A DNA stretch of 13,083 nt, from the NCBI GenBank assembly GCA_041477875.1, contig JBGOVA010000131.1:1-13083 (forward strand), in the 5' to 3' direction. Shown one piece after another: positions 1 to 6,927 of the stretch (position 1 is its first letter; every line of letters starts with the position of its first letter). The notes beneath the pieces were generated by a model. It was not told the DNA's origin, ran no database searches, and was given only the letters and a program-made list of their open reading frames with translations. The position numbers and the translations under genes were made by a program. The DNA is from SZUA-430 sp041477875. GTDB taxonomy: Bacteria; Pseudomonadota; Alphaproteobacteria; Micropepsales; Micropepsaceae.

Positions 1-44
1 GTGCGCCGGCGGCGGCACAGGCGCTGATCAAGGAGGTAGCGTAA
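1..44 (+). CDS. Possible 3' end of a convergent gene (partial)
   Basis: Reading from base 3, an open frame runs into the window start and ends at TAA (42-44), with deduced C-terminus APAAAQALIKEVA. The composition (Ala-rich, then an amphipathic ALIKEVA tail) looks like a genuine protein end. It would converge on the membrane-protein gene that stops at base 51 on the other strand. Only 13 residues are visible, so no function can be given and the frame could be accidental. Upstream sequence is needed to decide. Confidence 0.3.
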   Translation, partial: APAAAQALIKEVA

Positions 45-50
45 GAGGAC

Positions 51-536
51 CTATCCGCGTAGCCTTTGCAGCTGGATTGCCTCACTGAAGTGGAGGAATC
101 CCGCACAAAACATCGAGAAGACCGGATACGCGAGCGCGAGAAATGCGAGGATGCCGAGCGTCGGTACGTTGCTCATCATTTCGCGGTTGGCTGGCATCGC
201 GGCAAGAACTCGGAATCCCAACGAGTAGAACACGAATATCGGCACCATCGTGATAAATGAGGCAACAAGGTAGGAACCTTGAAAAGGCGCCCTGCGACGT
301 ACCGGGTTGATCATGAGCATAAAGACGGTCTTTAGCCCTAGCGCTCCCGCTGCGTACGCGACCGCGCAGATCGCAGTAGTCGTCGCGTCGAGATTGTCGA
401 CGAAGTAATGTCCCGCAGTGGACCCACCGGCAACAATGATGACGCCGATTGCGGTTGCCCGCGGCCAACGCCACATCTCCGCCAGCACCAGGTCGAGGTT
501 GAAGCGAAAGCTGCGGGAAATGTTTGGTTCGCCCAC
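51..536 (-). CDS. Hypothetical four-helix integral membrane protein
   Basis: This 161-residue protein belongs to no family I recognise. It has four hydrophobic segments, at about residues 28-46, 52-76, 88-113 and 124-148, so it is almost certainly an inner-membrane protein. A positively charged patch (VRRR, about 79-82) lies between helices 2 and 3. The start is GTG (534-536), giving MGEPNISRSF; a purine stretch AAGGGGG lies about 14 bases upstream, which is far for a ribosome site. The gene follows the S33 hydrolase by 18 bp on the same strand and in the same reading frame, separated by that gene's TAA. It is probably the last gene of that transcript and may be translationally coupled to the hydrolase. 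A later start at Met21 would keep all four helices. No catalytic or transport motif was seen. Confidence 0.7.
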   Translation of the reverse strand: MGEPNISRSFRFNLDLVLAEMWRWPRATAIGVIIVAGGSTAGHYFVDNLDATTTAICAVAYAAGALGLKTVFMLMINPVRRRAPFQGSYLVASFITMVPIFVFYSLGFRVLAAMPANREMMSNVPTLGILAFLALAYPVFSMFCAGFLHFSEAIQLQRLRG

Positions 537-554
537 GATCTTTGCGAGGCCCCC

Positions 555-1508
555 TTAAGCGATGAAGCTGCGGATGATCGCGTTGTATTCGTCGGGCTTC
601 TCCAGCATCGTCAGGTGGGACGCGTCCGGCATCACCTTCAATTGCGAGCCGGCGATGCCTTTGTGAATTGCTTCGGCGCAGTCGAAGGTGACTTCGTCGA
701 ATTCGCCGGTTGTGATCAGCGTCGGGAGCTTGATCTTGCCGAGGTCCGGGCGGCGTTCCCAGTCTTTGATGTTGCCTTTGATCGTGAATTCGTTTGGGCC
801 GTTCATGACGCGGTAGGCGGGCGATTTGGCGAGGTTTGCAATCGTCGCGTCGAACTCGGGCGTCGGTTTCCCGCGGTAGAGATGACGTTCGTAGAAGAGC
901 GTGACCAGCGTTTGATATTCCGGCGCGTTTTGCTGGCCGGCGGCTTCCAGCTCTTTCAAGCGCTTGCCGGCGCCGTTCGGCAGTGCGTCGAGCAAGCGCT
1001 GCATGCCGGCGATGGCTTGCGGGACGCTCGCGAGGGCGCCGGAGAGGATCAGCTTTTCGACGCCCACGCCGTGACCCGTGACCATGTATTCGATGGCGAG
1101 CATCGAGCCCCAGGAATTGCCAAAGAGGATAATGCGGTCGAGCTTCAGCGCCTTGCGCACGGCGTCGACCTCCTCGACGAAGCGCGGGATGCGGTAGAGC
1201 GTTTCGTCCTCCGGCGCGTCGGACAGGCCGCAGCCGAGTTGATCGTAGAAGATAACCGGGCGTTCGTCGGCGAGCGCTTTCATCGGCAGCAGATAGTTAT
1301 GGCCGCAGCCGGGGCCGCCGTGCAGGAGCAGGAGCGGCGACTTCGGCCCCGAACCGACGCGGCGCCACCAGACTTTGCCGCCCGGCACATCGGTGTGGCC
1401 GGTTTCGTCGGCGATCTTCGCGGCCGGCGCTGGCGTCTTGGCGAATGCATGGCCCGCGAATGGTGCGCTCGCGGCGGCTGCCAGCACCGTGCGGCGTGTC
1501 AGTTTCAT
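555..1508 (-). CDS. Tat-signal alpha/beta hydrolase, proline iminopeptidase-like (peptidase S33)
   Basis: This 317-residue alpha/beta hydrolase resembles prolyl aminopeptidases, which release N-terminal proline or other residues from peptides. Seen in the sequence: an oxyanion motif HGGPG (63-67), YDQLGCGLSD (88-97), the nucleophile elbow GNSWGS with Ser132, the acid Asp271 in GEFDE, and His298 in DASHL, so the triad is complete. The N-terminus TRRTVLA followed by an Ala-rich stretch and AFA/KT (about 23/24) fits a Tat signal, implying periplasmic or exported activity. That is unusual, since most proline iminopeptidases are cytoplasmic. The ATG at 1506-1508 has a good ribosome site, GGGGGAG, about 7 bases upstream. 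It lies 43 bp after lpdV on the same strand and may be the fifth gene of the bkd transcript. S33 relatives include esterases and epoxide hydrolases, so the substrate is uncertain. Confidence 0.85.
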   Translation of the reverse strand: MKLTRRTVLAAAASAPFAGHAFAKTPAPAAKIADETGHTDVPGGKVWWRRVGSGPKSPLLLLHGGPGCGHNYLLPMKALADERPVIFYDQLGCGLSDAPEDETLYRIPRFVEEVDAVRKALKLDRIILFGNSWGSMLAIEYMVTGHGVGVEKLILSGALASVPQAIAGMQRLLDALPNGAGKRLKELEAAGQQNAPEYQTLVTLFYERHLYRGKPTPEFDATIANLAKSPAYRVMNGPNEFTIKGNIKDWERRPDLGKIKLPTLITTGEFDEVTFDCAEAIHKGIAGSQLKVMPDASHLTMLEKPDEYNAIIRSFIA

Positions 1509-1551
1509 AGCAGCTCCCCCATGTTCTTGTGGCGCATTATACGCCCAAAGA

Positions 1552-2964
1552 TCAGATGTGGATTGCGTGGCCTAGGGCCTTGAGGGCGGCTTCGTGGAAG
1601 GCTTCGCTCAGGGTCGGGTGGACGTGGATCGTGCCGGCGACGTCTTCGAGGACGGCGCCCATCTCGAGCGCTGTGGCGAATTCGGCGGAGAGTTCCGACA
1701 CATGGGCGCCGACGGCTTGGATGCCGAGGACGCGGTGGTCGCTGGCGCGGGCCACGATGCGGACGAAGCCGCCGGTGTCGGCCGCTTCCATCGACATCGC
1801 GCGGCCGTTGGCTGAGAACGGGAATTGGCCCACGATCGTTTCCTCGCCCTTCGCTTTGGCTTCGGCGGGGGAGAGGCCGGCGCTGACGATCTCAGGCTCG
1901 GTGAAGCAGACGGCGGCGATGGCCACCGGATCGAAGCGGCGTTTGTGGCCGGCGATGATCTCGGCGACCATTTCGCCTTGGGTCGCGGCCTTGTGTTCGA
2001 GCATCGGCTCGCCGACGAGGTCGCCGATCGCCCAGACGTCGCGCATCGACGTGCGGCACTGGTCGTCGACCTTGACGAAGCGGCCGGCCATGTCGACCGC
2101 CATGTTCTCGAGGCCCCAGCCTTCGGTCGTGGGCTTGCGGCCGACGGTGACCAGGATCTTGTCGGCGGGAAGTTCGAGCGGCTTGCCGTCTGCGCCGTCG
2201 GCGATGAGCGTTTGACCCTTCTTGCCCTTCTCCATCATCTTCGCCTTGGCGCCGAGATGGACCGTGACGCCGTTGCGGTCGAGCCAGCGTTTGACCGGCG
2301 CCGCGAGTTCGGCGTCGTAGAGCGGCAGAATTTGTTTTTCGGCTTCGACGACCGTGACTTGCGAGCCGAGTTTTGCGAAGGCGATGCCGAGTTCGAGCCC
2401 GATGTAGCCTGCACCGACGACAACGAGTTTTTCCGGCAGCGCGTCGAGCGATAGCGCTTCGGTCGACGAAATCACGGGTCCGCCGAACGGCAGCGAAGGC
2501 AGTGCGACTGGGATCGATCCGTTGGCGAGGATCACGTGTTCGGCCGTGATCGTGACGGGCCCGGTTGCCGCGTCCACTGTGCAGGTCTTGCCGTCTGAGA
2601 ATTTCGCCCACCCGTTCACGACGCGCACTTTTGCGCGCTTCAAGAGGCCCGTGACGCCGGTGTTGAGGCGGTTCACGATCGCCTCTTTCCACTTCACGGT
2701 CTCAGCGAAGTCGACTGCGGGAGCGCTCGCGAGCTTCAGGCCGTGGCGGCCTTTGCCCGTCGCGTGGCGCATTGTCTCGAATTCGCCGGCGACGTGGATG
2801 ATCGCCTTCGACGGGATGCAGCCGCGAATGAGGCAGGTGCCGCCGAGGCGATCAGCTTCGACGAGCGTCGTTTCGATGCCGAGCTGGCCGGCGCGGATCG
2901 CCGCGACATAGCCGCCCGGCCCGCCGCCGACGACGAGAACTTTGGTCTTGATTTGTTCGGTCAT
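1552..2964 (-). CDS. lpdV: Dihydrolipoamide dehydrogenase (E3) of the branched-chain 2-oxoacid dehydrogenase complex
   Basis: This 470-residue flavoprotein reoxidises the dihydrolipoyl arm of the E2 subunit and passes electrons through FAD to NAD+. It has the N-terminal FAD motif GGGPGGY (13-19), the redox disulfide Cys44/Cys49 in GGTCLIRGCIPSK, the NAD-binding motif GAGYIG (184-189), and the C-terminal dimer-interface HPTLSE with His449 and Glu454. As I recall the sequence, it resembles Pseudomonas LpdV throughout, including the ALGHA(I/L)HI end. The frame stays open upstream to 3114, but those extra residues are encoded by a palindromic repeat; the conserved start is MTEQIKTK at 2964. No Shine-Dalgarno lies just before this ATG; the nearest GGAGG is more than 20 bases upstream, in the repeat arm. 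The CLIRGC spacer differs from the common CLNxGC. Being fourth in the bkd gene order supports assignment to this complex rather than to pyruvate dehydrogenase. Confidence 0.95.
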   Translation of the reverse strand: MTEQIKTKVLVVGGGPGGYVAAIRAGQLGIETTLVEADRLGGTCLIRGCIPSKAIIHVAGEFETMRHATGKGRHGLKLASAPAVDFAETVKWKEAIVNRLNTGVTGLLKRAKVRVVNGWAKFSDGKTCTVDAATGPVTITAEHVILANGSIPVALPSLPFGGPVISSTEALSLDALPEKLVVVGAGYIGLELGIAFAKLGSQVTVVEAEKQILPLYDAELAAPVKRWLDRNGVTVHLGAKAKMMEKGKKGQTLIADGADGKPLELPADKILVTVGRKPTTEGWGLENMAVDMAGRFVKVDDQCRTSMRDVWAIGDLVGEPMLEHKAATQGEMVAEIIAGHKRRFDPVAIAAVCFTEPEIVSAGLSPAEAKAKGEETIVGQFPFSANGRAMSMEAADTGGFVRIVARASDHRVLGIQAVGAHVSELSAEFATALEMGAVLEDVAGTIHVHPTLSEAFHEAALKALGHAIHI

Positions 2965-2987
2965 GAGATGGTGCCGTGTGTTTGATT

Positions 2988-3127
2988 CCGCCTCCCCCTT
3001 GTGGGGAGGCCAGCAAAAGCGAGCGGGAGCGAGCTTGAGTGGGTGGGGGTAGCTGAAGCGCCGCGGACCCCCACCCGCTTGAATTCGCTTCGCTCTTCTC
3101 GCTCGCCTCCCCACAAGGGGGAGGCGG
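2988..3127. repeat. Long imperfect palindromic repeat element between bkdB and lpdV
   Basis: The outer 23 bases (2988-3010) are matched exactly by the reverse complement of 3105-3127; the core is CCTCCCC...GGGGAGG. The arms continue inward with mismatches to a second perfect block, GGGTGGGGGT (3041-3050) against ACCCCCACCC (3067-3076), leaving a loop of about 16 bases (3051-3066). This resembles the interspersed intergenic palindromes common in alphaproteobacterial genomes, in which purine-rich GGTGGGGGT blocks flank CCTCCCC stems. It fills most of the 189-bp gap between bkdB and lpdV, so the operon mRNA would fold it into a long hairpin. It could stabilise upstream mRNA or lower lpdV expression; this is inference. 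Peptides read through it are not genes. Confidence 0.85.
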
Positions 3128-3153
3128 AGTGATGGAGCGATGCTCGCACGCTC

Positions 3154-4452
3154 TTAATCCATGAACATCATCGAGGGGTGCTGCAGCAGCGCCTTGATGC
3201 GTTGGATGAATTGCGCGGCGTCATAGCCGTCGACGACGCGGTGATCGAACGAGGACGACAGGTTCATCATCTTGCGCACCGCGATGTGGCCGTTGTGCAC
3301 GACGGGACGGTCGATGATGGCGTTGGGGGCGATGATCGCGACTTCGGGATGGTTGATCACGGGCGTCGTCACGACGCCGCCCAGCGGCCCTAAGCTCGTG
3401 ATCGTGATGGTCGAGCCGGTCAAGTCTTCGCGGCTTGCCTTGTTTTCGCGTGCGAGGGACGACACGCGCGCCACTTCAGCCGCTGAATCCCAGAGGTCGC
3501 GTGCTTCGGCGTGCTTGACCACGGGGACGATGAGACCGTTCGGCGTCTGCGTCGCGATGCCGATGTGGACGGGCGCGAAGCGATGGACGACACCGGCGTC
3601 GTCGTCGAAACGGGCGTTGATTTGCGGGAATTCGGGCAGAACGCGTACGAGCGCGCGCATCAGGAATGGCAACAACGTCAGCTTCGGCTGATCGGCGCGC
3701 TTCGTGGCGTTCAAATGGACGCGCAGCGCCTCCAGCTCCGTCATGTCGACTTCTTCGACATAGGCGTAGTGGGGGATGCGGCGCTTCGATTCCTGCATCT
3801 TCTCGGCGATCTTGCGGCGCAGGCCGATGACTTTGATTTCTTCTTCGCCTTGGCGCTGCACGTAGCCACCGCTCGGCGCACGCGCCGCCGGCGCACCGCG
3901 CGCGATATACGCGTCGAGATCGCCATGGCTGATGCGGCCTGCAGGTCCGCTGCCGGGCACGAATTGGAGATGAATGCCGAGTTCTTGCGCGCGATGGCGC
4001 ACGGCCGGTGAGGCGAGCGGCTTGTCGCCGGGTGTGCGCGGCACGATTGCGGGCGCAGCGGCGATCGGTTTCGGCGCGGGTTGTGGTGCGGGCTTCGGCG
4101 CGGGCGCCGCTTTCGCTTGTTCGAGTTTGGGTACTGGCGGCGGAGCGACCTTGCCATTCTTGGCGGGCGTGGCTGCGCCGTTGCCGGCACCAGGCTTCTC
4201 GTTGCCGGCGCCTTCGACGTCGAGGACCACAAGCGGCCCGCCGACGGGGGCCATCGAGCCGGGCTCGCCGTGGAGCGAGATCACTTTGCCGGAGACGGGC
4301 GAGGTCATTTCGACCGTCGCCTTGTCCGTCATCACGTCGACGAGGTGCTGGTCTTCGTGGATCGTGTCGCCGACGGCGACGTGCCAGGCGACGATCTCGG
4401 CCTCGGCCGTGCCTTCGCCGACGTCCGGAAGCTTGAAGACAAAGCGGCCCAT
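3154..4452 (-). CDS. bkdB: Lipoamide acyltransferase (E2) of the branched-chain 2-oxoacid dehydrogenase complex
   Basis: This 432-residue E2 core protein carries the acyl group on a lipoyl arm and transfers it to CoA, giving isobutyryl-, isovaleryl- or 2-methylbutyryl-CoA. Domains in order: one lipoyl domain (about 1-80) with lipoyl-lysine Lys44 in MTDKATVE; an Ala/Pro/Lys-rich flexible linker (about 82-143); a peripheral-subunit-binding domain (about 146-183, SPAVRHRAQELGI to GDLDAYI); and the acyltransferase domain (about 205-432) with the catalytic HRVVDG (His404, Asp408). The single lipoyl domain and the WHVAVGDTIHEDQ region resemble BkdB more than pyruvate-type E2. The ATG directly follows the TGA of bkdA2 with no gap, and GGAGGG sits about 6 bases upstream inside bkdA2, which indicates translational coupling. 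Confidence 0.95.
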   Translation of the reverse strand: MGRFVFKLPDVGEGTAEAEIVAWHVAVGDTIHEDQHLVDVMTDKATVEMTSPVSGKVISLHGEPGSMAPVGGPLVVLDVEGAGNEKPGAGNGAATPAKNGKVAPPPVPKLEQAKAAPAPKPAPQPAPKPIAAAPAIVPRTPGDKPLASPAVRHRAQELGIHLQFVPGSGPAGRISHGDLDAYIARGAPAARAPSGGYVQRQGEEEIKVIGLRRKIAEKMQESKRRIPHYAYVEEVDMTELEALRVHLNATKRADQPKLTLLPFLMRALVRVLPEFPQINARFDDDAGVVHRFAPVHIGIATQTPNGLIVPVVKHAEARDLWDSAAEVARVSSLARENKASREDLTGSTITITSLGPLGGVVTTPVINHPEVAIIAPNAIIDRPVVHNGHIAVRKMMNLSSSFDHRVVDGYDAAQFIQRIKALLQHPSMMFMD

Positions 4453-5466
4453 TCAGCCCTCCATCGCGCGGCGCATGGCGTCGGCGATCCGTTTCGGCCC
4501 GGGAAAGTACTGCCATTCGAAGGCATGAGGATAGGGCGTATCCCAGCCTGCGACGCGCTCGATCGGCGCTTCGAGATGATAGAAGCAGTTTTCTTGGACG
4601 AGGGCGCACAGTTCGGCGCCATAGCCGCTGGTGCGGGTCGCTTCATGTACGATCACACAACGACCGGTCTTTTCGATCGACGCGGTGATCGTTTCGATGT
4701 CGACGGGCATCAGCGTGCGCAGGTCGACGACTTCGGCGTCGATGCCGGTTTCTTCCACCGCCGCCAACGCCACGTGGACCATCGTGCCGTAGGCGAGGAC
4801 GGTTAGCGCCTCGCCCTCGCGTCTGATCGCGGCCTTGCCGAGCGGCACCGTGTAGTGGCCTTCAGGCACCTCGCTTGCCGCGTGCTTCGACAACGGGGTG
4901 ATCGCACGATCATGATGGCCGTCGAAGGGGCCGTTGTAGATGCGCTTCGGCTCGAAAAACATGACCGGGTCGTCGTCTTCGATGGCGCTGATCAACAGGC
5001 CCTTCGCGTCATAGGGGTTGGACGGGATGACTGTCTTCAAGCCGGATACGTGCGTGAACAAGGCTTCAGGGCTTTGGCTGTGGGTCTGACCGCCGAAGAT
5101 GCCGCCGCCATAAGGCGTGCGCAGGGTGATCGGTGCGGAGAAATCACCCGCCGAGCGGTAACGCAGACGCGCGGCTGTGGAGACCAGCTGGTCGTAGGCC
5201 GGATAGATGTAGTCGGCGAATTGGATCTCGATGACAGGCCTGAGGCCATAGGCGCCCATGCCGATGGCTGTCGCAACGATGCCGCTTTCGCCGATGGGCG
5301 TGTCGAAGCAGCGGTGCAGCCCGTGCTTTTTCTGCAGGCCGTCGGTCGCGCGGAACACGCCGCCGAAATAACCTACGTCTTCGCCATAGATCAGCACGTC
5401 CGGATTGCGCGTCAGCATGACGTCCATGGCGGAATTGAGCGCCTGAATCATATTCATGGTGGCCAT
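4453..5466 (-). CDS. bkdA2: Branched-chain 2-oxoacid dehydrogenase E1 component, beta subunit
   Basis: This 337-residue subunit pairs with the alpha subunit to form the thiamine-diphosphate-dependent E1, which decarboxylates branched 2-oxoacids and reductively acylates the E2 lipoyl group. It has the transketolase-type pyrimidine-binding domain in the N-terminal half (YGEDVGYFGGVFR, about 27-39; RPVIEIQFADY, about 76-86) and the C-terminal domain with VHEATRTSGYGAEL and WDTPYPHAFEWQYFPGP. As I recall it, Pseudomonas BkdA2 matches closely along its length. The frame is open to 5508, but I prefer ATG 5466 (MATMNMIQAL): it begins 2 bp after the bkdA1 stop and has GGGAG 8 bases upstream. The longer start would overlap bkdA1. 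Confidence 0.95.
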   Translation of the reverse strand: MATMNMIQALNSAMDVMLTRNPDVLIYGEDVGYFGGVFRATDGLQKKHGLHRCFDTPIGESGIVATAIGMGAYGLRPVIEIQFADYIYPAYDQLVSTAARLRYRSAGDFSAPITLRTPYGGGIFGGQTHSQSPEALFTHVSGLKTVIPSNPYDAKGLLISAIEDDDPVMFFEPKRIYNGPFDGHHDRAITPLSKHAASEVPEGHYTVPLGKAAIRREGEALTVLAYGTMVHVALAAVEETGIDAEVVDLRTLMPVDIETITASIEKTGRCVIVHEATRTSGYGAELCALVQENCFYHLEAPIERVAGWDTPYPHAFEWQYFPGPKRIADAMRRAMEG

Positions 5467-5468
5467 GG

Positions 5469-6701
5469 TCAGACTCCCATTTCCTGGCGTTGGCGACGGA
5501 TGTGCCACGGCATTTCCTTGTAGACGTCCTCAAACATCGTCTTGACGCTCGGCATCTTGCCGCTGCCCAAGGTGCCGTAGCTTTCGGCTTCCTTCTGTGC
5601 CGCGCGCACTTCTTCGATGACGGTCTTCTCGAGTTCAGCATGGTCTTGCTCCGACCATTTGCCGAGGGCGATCAGATGCTTCTTCAGCCGATCGATCGGA
5701 TCGCCGAACGGCCAGGCTTTTGCTTCATCGGCTGGCCGGTAGCGGTTTGGATCGTCGCTCGTGGAATGGCCCTCGGCGCGGTAGGTGTAGTGCTCGATCA
5801 GAGTGGGACCCAGATTCGAGCGGGCGCGATCGGCGGCCCATTTCGTGACGGCGTAGACGGCCGGGAAGTCGTTGCCGTCGACCCGCAGGCCAGGCATGCC
5901 GTAGCCTGTGCCGCGCGCCGCAAAGGTCGACTCTTCGCCGCCCGCGATGCCTTGAAAGCTCGAGATCGCCCACTGATTGTTGACCACGTTCAGAACGACC
6001 GGTGCGCGATAGACGGCGGCGAAAGTCAGAGCGTGGTGGAAGTCGCCCTCAGCGGTCGAACCTTCGCCGATCCAGGCCGAGCATATGCGATCGTCGCCCT
6101 TGTAGGCCGACGCCATGGCCCAGCCGACGGCCTGGCTGAAATGCGTGCCAAGATTGCCCGCGATCGAAAAGAAGCCGTGCTTCTTGCTCGAATACATGAT
6201 TGGGAGCTGGCGGCCTTTGAGCGGATCGCGCTCGTTCGAATAGACCTGGCACATCATGTCGACGAGCGGATAACCGCGTGCAATGAGCAGACCTTGCTGG
6301 CGGTAGGAGGGGAAGCACATGTCTTCGCGTTCGAGGGCCGCGGACTGCGCGATCGCCACCGCCTCCTCGCCCGTGCACTTCATATAGAAGGACGTCTTGC
6401 CCTGACGTTGCGCGCGGTACATGCGGTCGTCGTAGGCGCGCGTGACCATCATGTGGCGCAGGCCGCGCTTCATCGTTTCGACGTCGAGCTTGGGATCCCA
6501 CGGACCGGATGCCTTATTGTCGGCGCCCAAGACGCGGATCAGGGCATAGGCCAGATCGGTGATGTCCTTTGCGTTGGTAGTGATTTCGGGCCGTCGCGCG
6601 TCGCCCGGCTTCGACACTTGCACGCCGCTGAAGTCGGGCAGGTCGCCGGGGCGGTGTTTGGGTTCGGGAATGCGAAGGCTGAGCGAGACTCTGTTCTTCA
6701 T
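5469..6701 (-). CDS. bkdA1: Branched-chain 2-oxoacid dehydrogenase E1 component, alpha subunit
   Basis: This 410-residue subunit binds thiamine diphosphate and catalyses decarboxylation of 2-oxoisovalerate, 2-oxoisocaproate and 2-oxo-3-methylvalerate. The cofactor motif is GEG (212-214) followed by NN (241-242), the GEG form also seen in eukaryotic branched-chain E1 alpha. The active-site loop GHSTSDDPNRYR (311-322) is the region phosphorylated in mammals. The C-terminus FEDVYKEMPWHIRRQRQEMGV-type tail matches Pseudomonas BkdA1, and 410 residues is the length I recall for that protein. An in-frame ATG exists at 6773, but it lies in the predicted promoter -35 box, so ATG 6701 (MKNRVSLSLR) is chosen. 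Its ribosome site is weak. It is the first gene of bkdA1-bkdA2-bkdB-lpdV. Confidence 0.95.
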   Translation of the reverse strand: MKNRVSLSLRIPEPKHRPGDLPDFSGVQVSKPGDARRPEITTNAKDITDLAYALIRVLGADNKASGPWDPKLDVETMKRGLRHMMVTRAYDDRMYRAQRQGKTSFYMKCTGEEAVAIAQSAALEREDMCFPSYRQQGLLIARGYPLVDMMCQVYSNERDPLKGRQLPIMYSSKKHGFFSIAGNLGTHFSQAVGWAMASAYKGDDRICSAWIGEGSTAEGDFHHALTFAAVYRAPVVLNVVNNQWAISSFQGIAGGEESTFAARGTGYGMPGLRVDGNDFPAVYAVTKWAADRARSNLGPTLIEHYTYRAEGHSTSDDPNRYRPADEAKAWPFGDPIDRLKKHLIALGKWSEQDHAELEKTVIEEVRAAQKEAESYGTLGSGKMPSVKTMFEDVYKEMPWHIRRQRQEMGV

Positions 6702-6744
6702 CGCTGGGGCTCGATCGCTGGAGTGGCCTTGATTGGGCGCGCAG

Positions 6745-6773
6745 TGGATAGGCGCGCGGACCCCGAGCGTCAA
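6745..6773 (-). promoter_or_regulatory. Predicted sigma70 promoter of the bkd operon
   Basis: On the minus strand, TTGACG (6773-6768) is separated by 17 bases from TATCCA (6750-6745), a good -35/-10 pair. Transcription would begin near 6738 and leave a leader of about 35-40 bases before the bkdA1 ATG at 6701. In Pseudomonas putida the bkd operon is, as I recall, activated by the Lrp-family BkdR; no such regulator is in the window and I saw no sigma54 GG-N10-GC element here. Confidence 0.5.
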
Positions 6774-6820
6774 CTTGAAAGGGCGAAGACGGCAAAGGGC
6801 CGGTAAGCGGCAGCGGACGC

Positions 6821-6872
6821 AAAAAAAGAATTGCTCGCCGTGACGCGGCGGCGGTTGTTTCGTTCAAACCGC
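6821..6872 (-). terminator. Possible intrinsic terminator after the aromatic-ring operon
   Basis: On the minus strand, downstream of the hydroxylase stop, two short hairpins follow each other: GCGGTT/AACCGC (6872-6851, 10-base loop) and CGCCG-CGTCA-CGGCG (6850-6836). A run of seven T follows at 6827-6821. The eight bases between the second stem and the T run make it an imperfect rho-independent terminator. Its position between the tetR operon and the bkd promoter fits the role. Confidence 0.35.
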
Positions 6873-6903
6873 TATGGGCTTGTGAAATATTCCGAGGGGC
6901 GAT

Positions 6904-6916
6904 TGTGCAGTGCACA
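6904..6916. repeat. Short perfect palindrome TGTGCA-G-TGCACA
   Basis: A 13-base sequence reads TGTGCAGTGCACA, symmetrical about its central G. It lies 11 bp beyond the stop of the hydroxylase gene and about 130 bp upstream of the bkd -35 box. It could be a regulator site or chance; no family is assigned. Confidence 0.3.
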
Positions 6917-6927
6917 TTGCGCGTTGC

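Noticed and set aside
408..1583. Long plus-strand open frame (391 codons) opposite the S33 hydrolase
   Set aside because: It is antisense to a gene with a complete catalytic triad and signal peptide; its own translation is Arg/Ala/Val-rich with no domain, as expected from a GC-rich shadow frame.
2961..3149. Minus-strand 62-residue frame and the N-terminal extension of lpdV to 3114
   Set aside because: Both are translations of the palindromic repeat (peptides such as SPLWGGERE and VGVRGA), which is non-coding; conserved LpdV sequence begins at 2964.
3476..4609. Minus-strand 377-codon frame overlapping bkdB
   Set aside because: It is an Arg-rich out-of-frame reading of bkdB and the end of bkdA2, both of which have clear domains in the other frame.
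6702..6773. N-terminal extension of bkdA1 to ATG 6773
   Set aside because: The extra 24 residues have no counterpart in the family as I know it, and the ATG sits in the predicted -35 box.
5490..6806. Plus-strand 438-codon frame opposite bkdA1
   Set aside because: It is antisense to bkdA1, which matches a known family over its full length; the antisense product has no recognisable motif.
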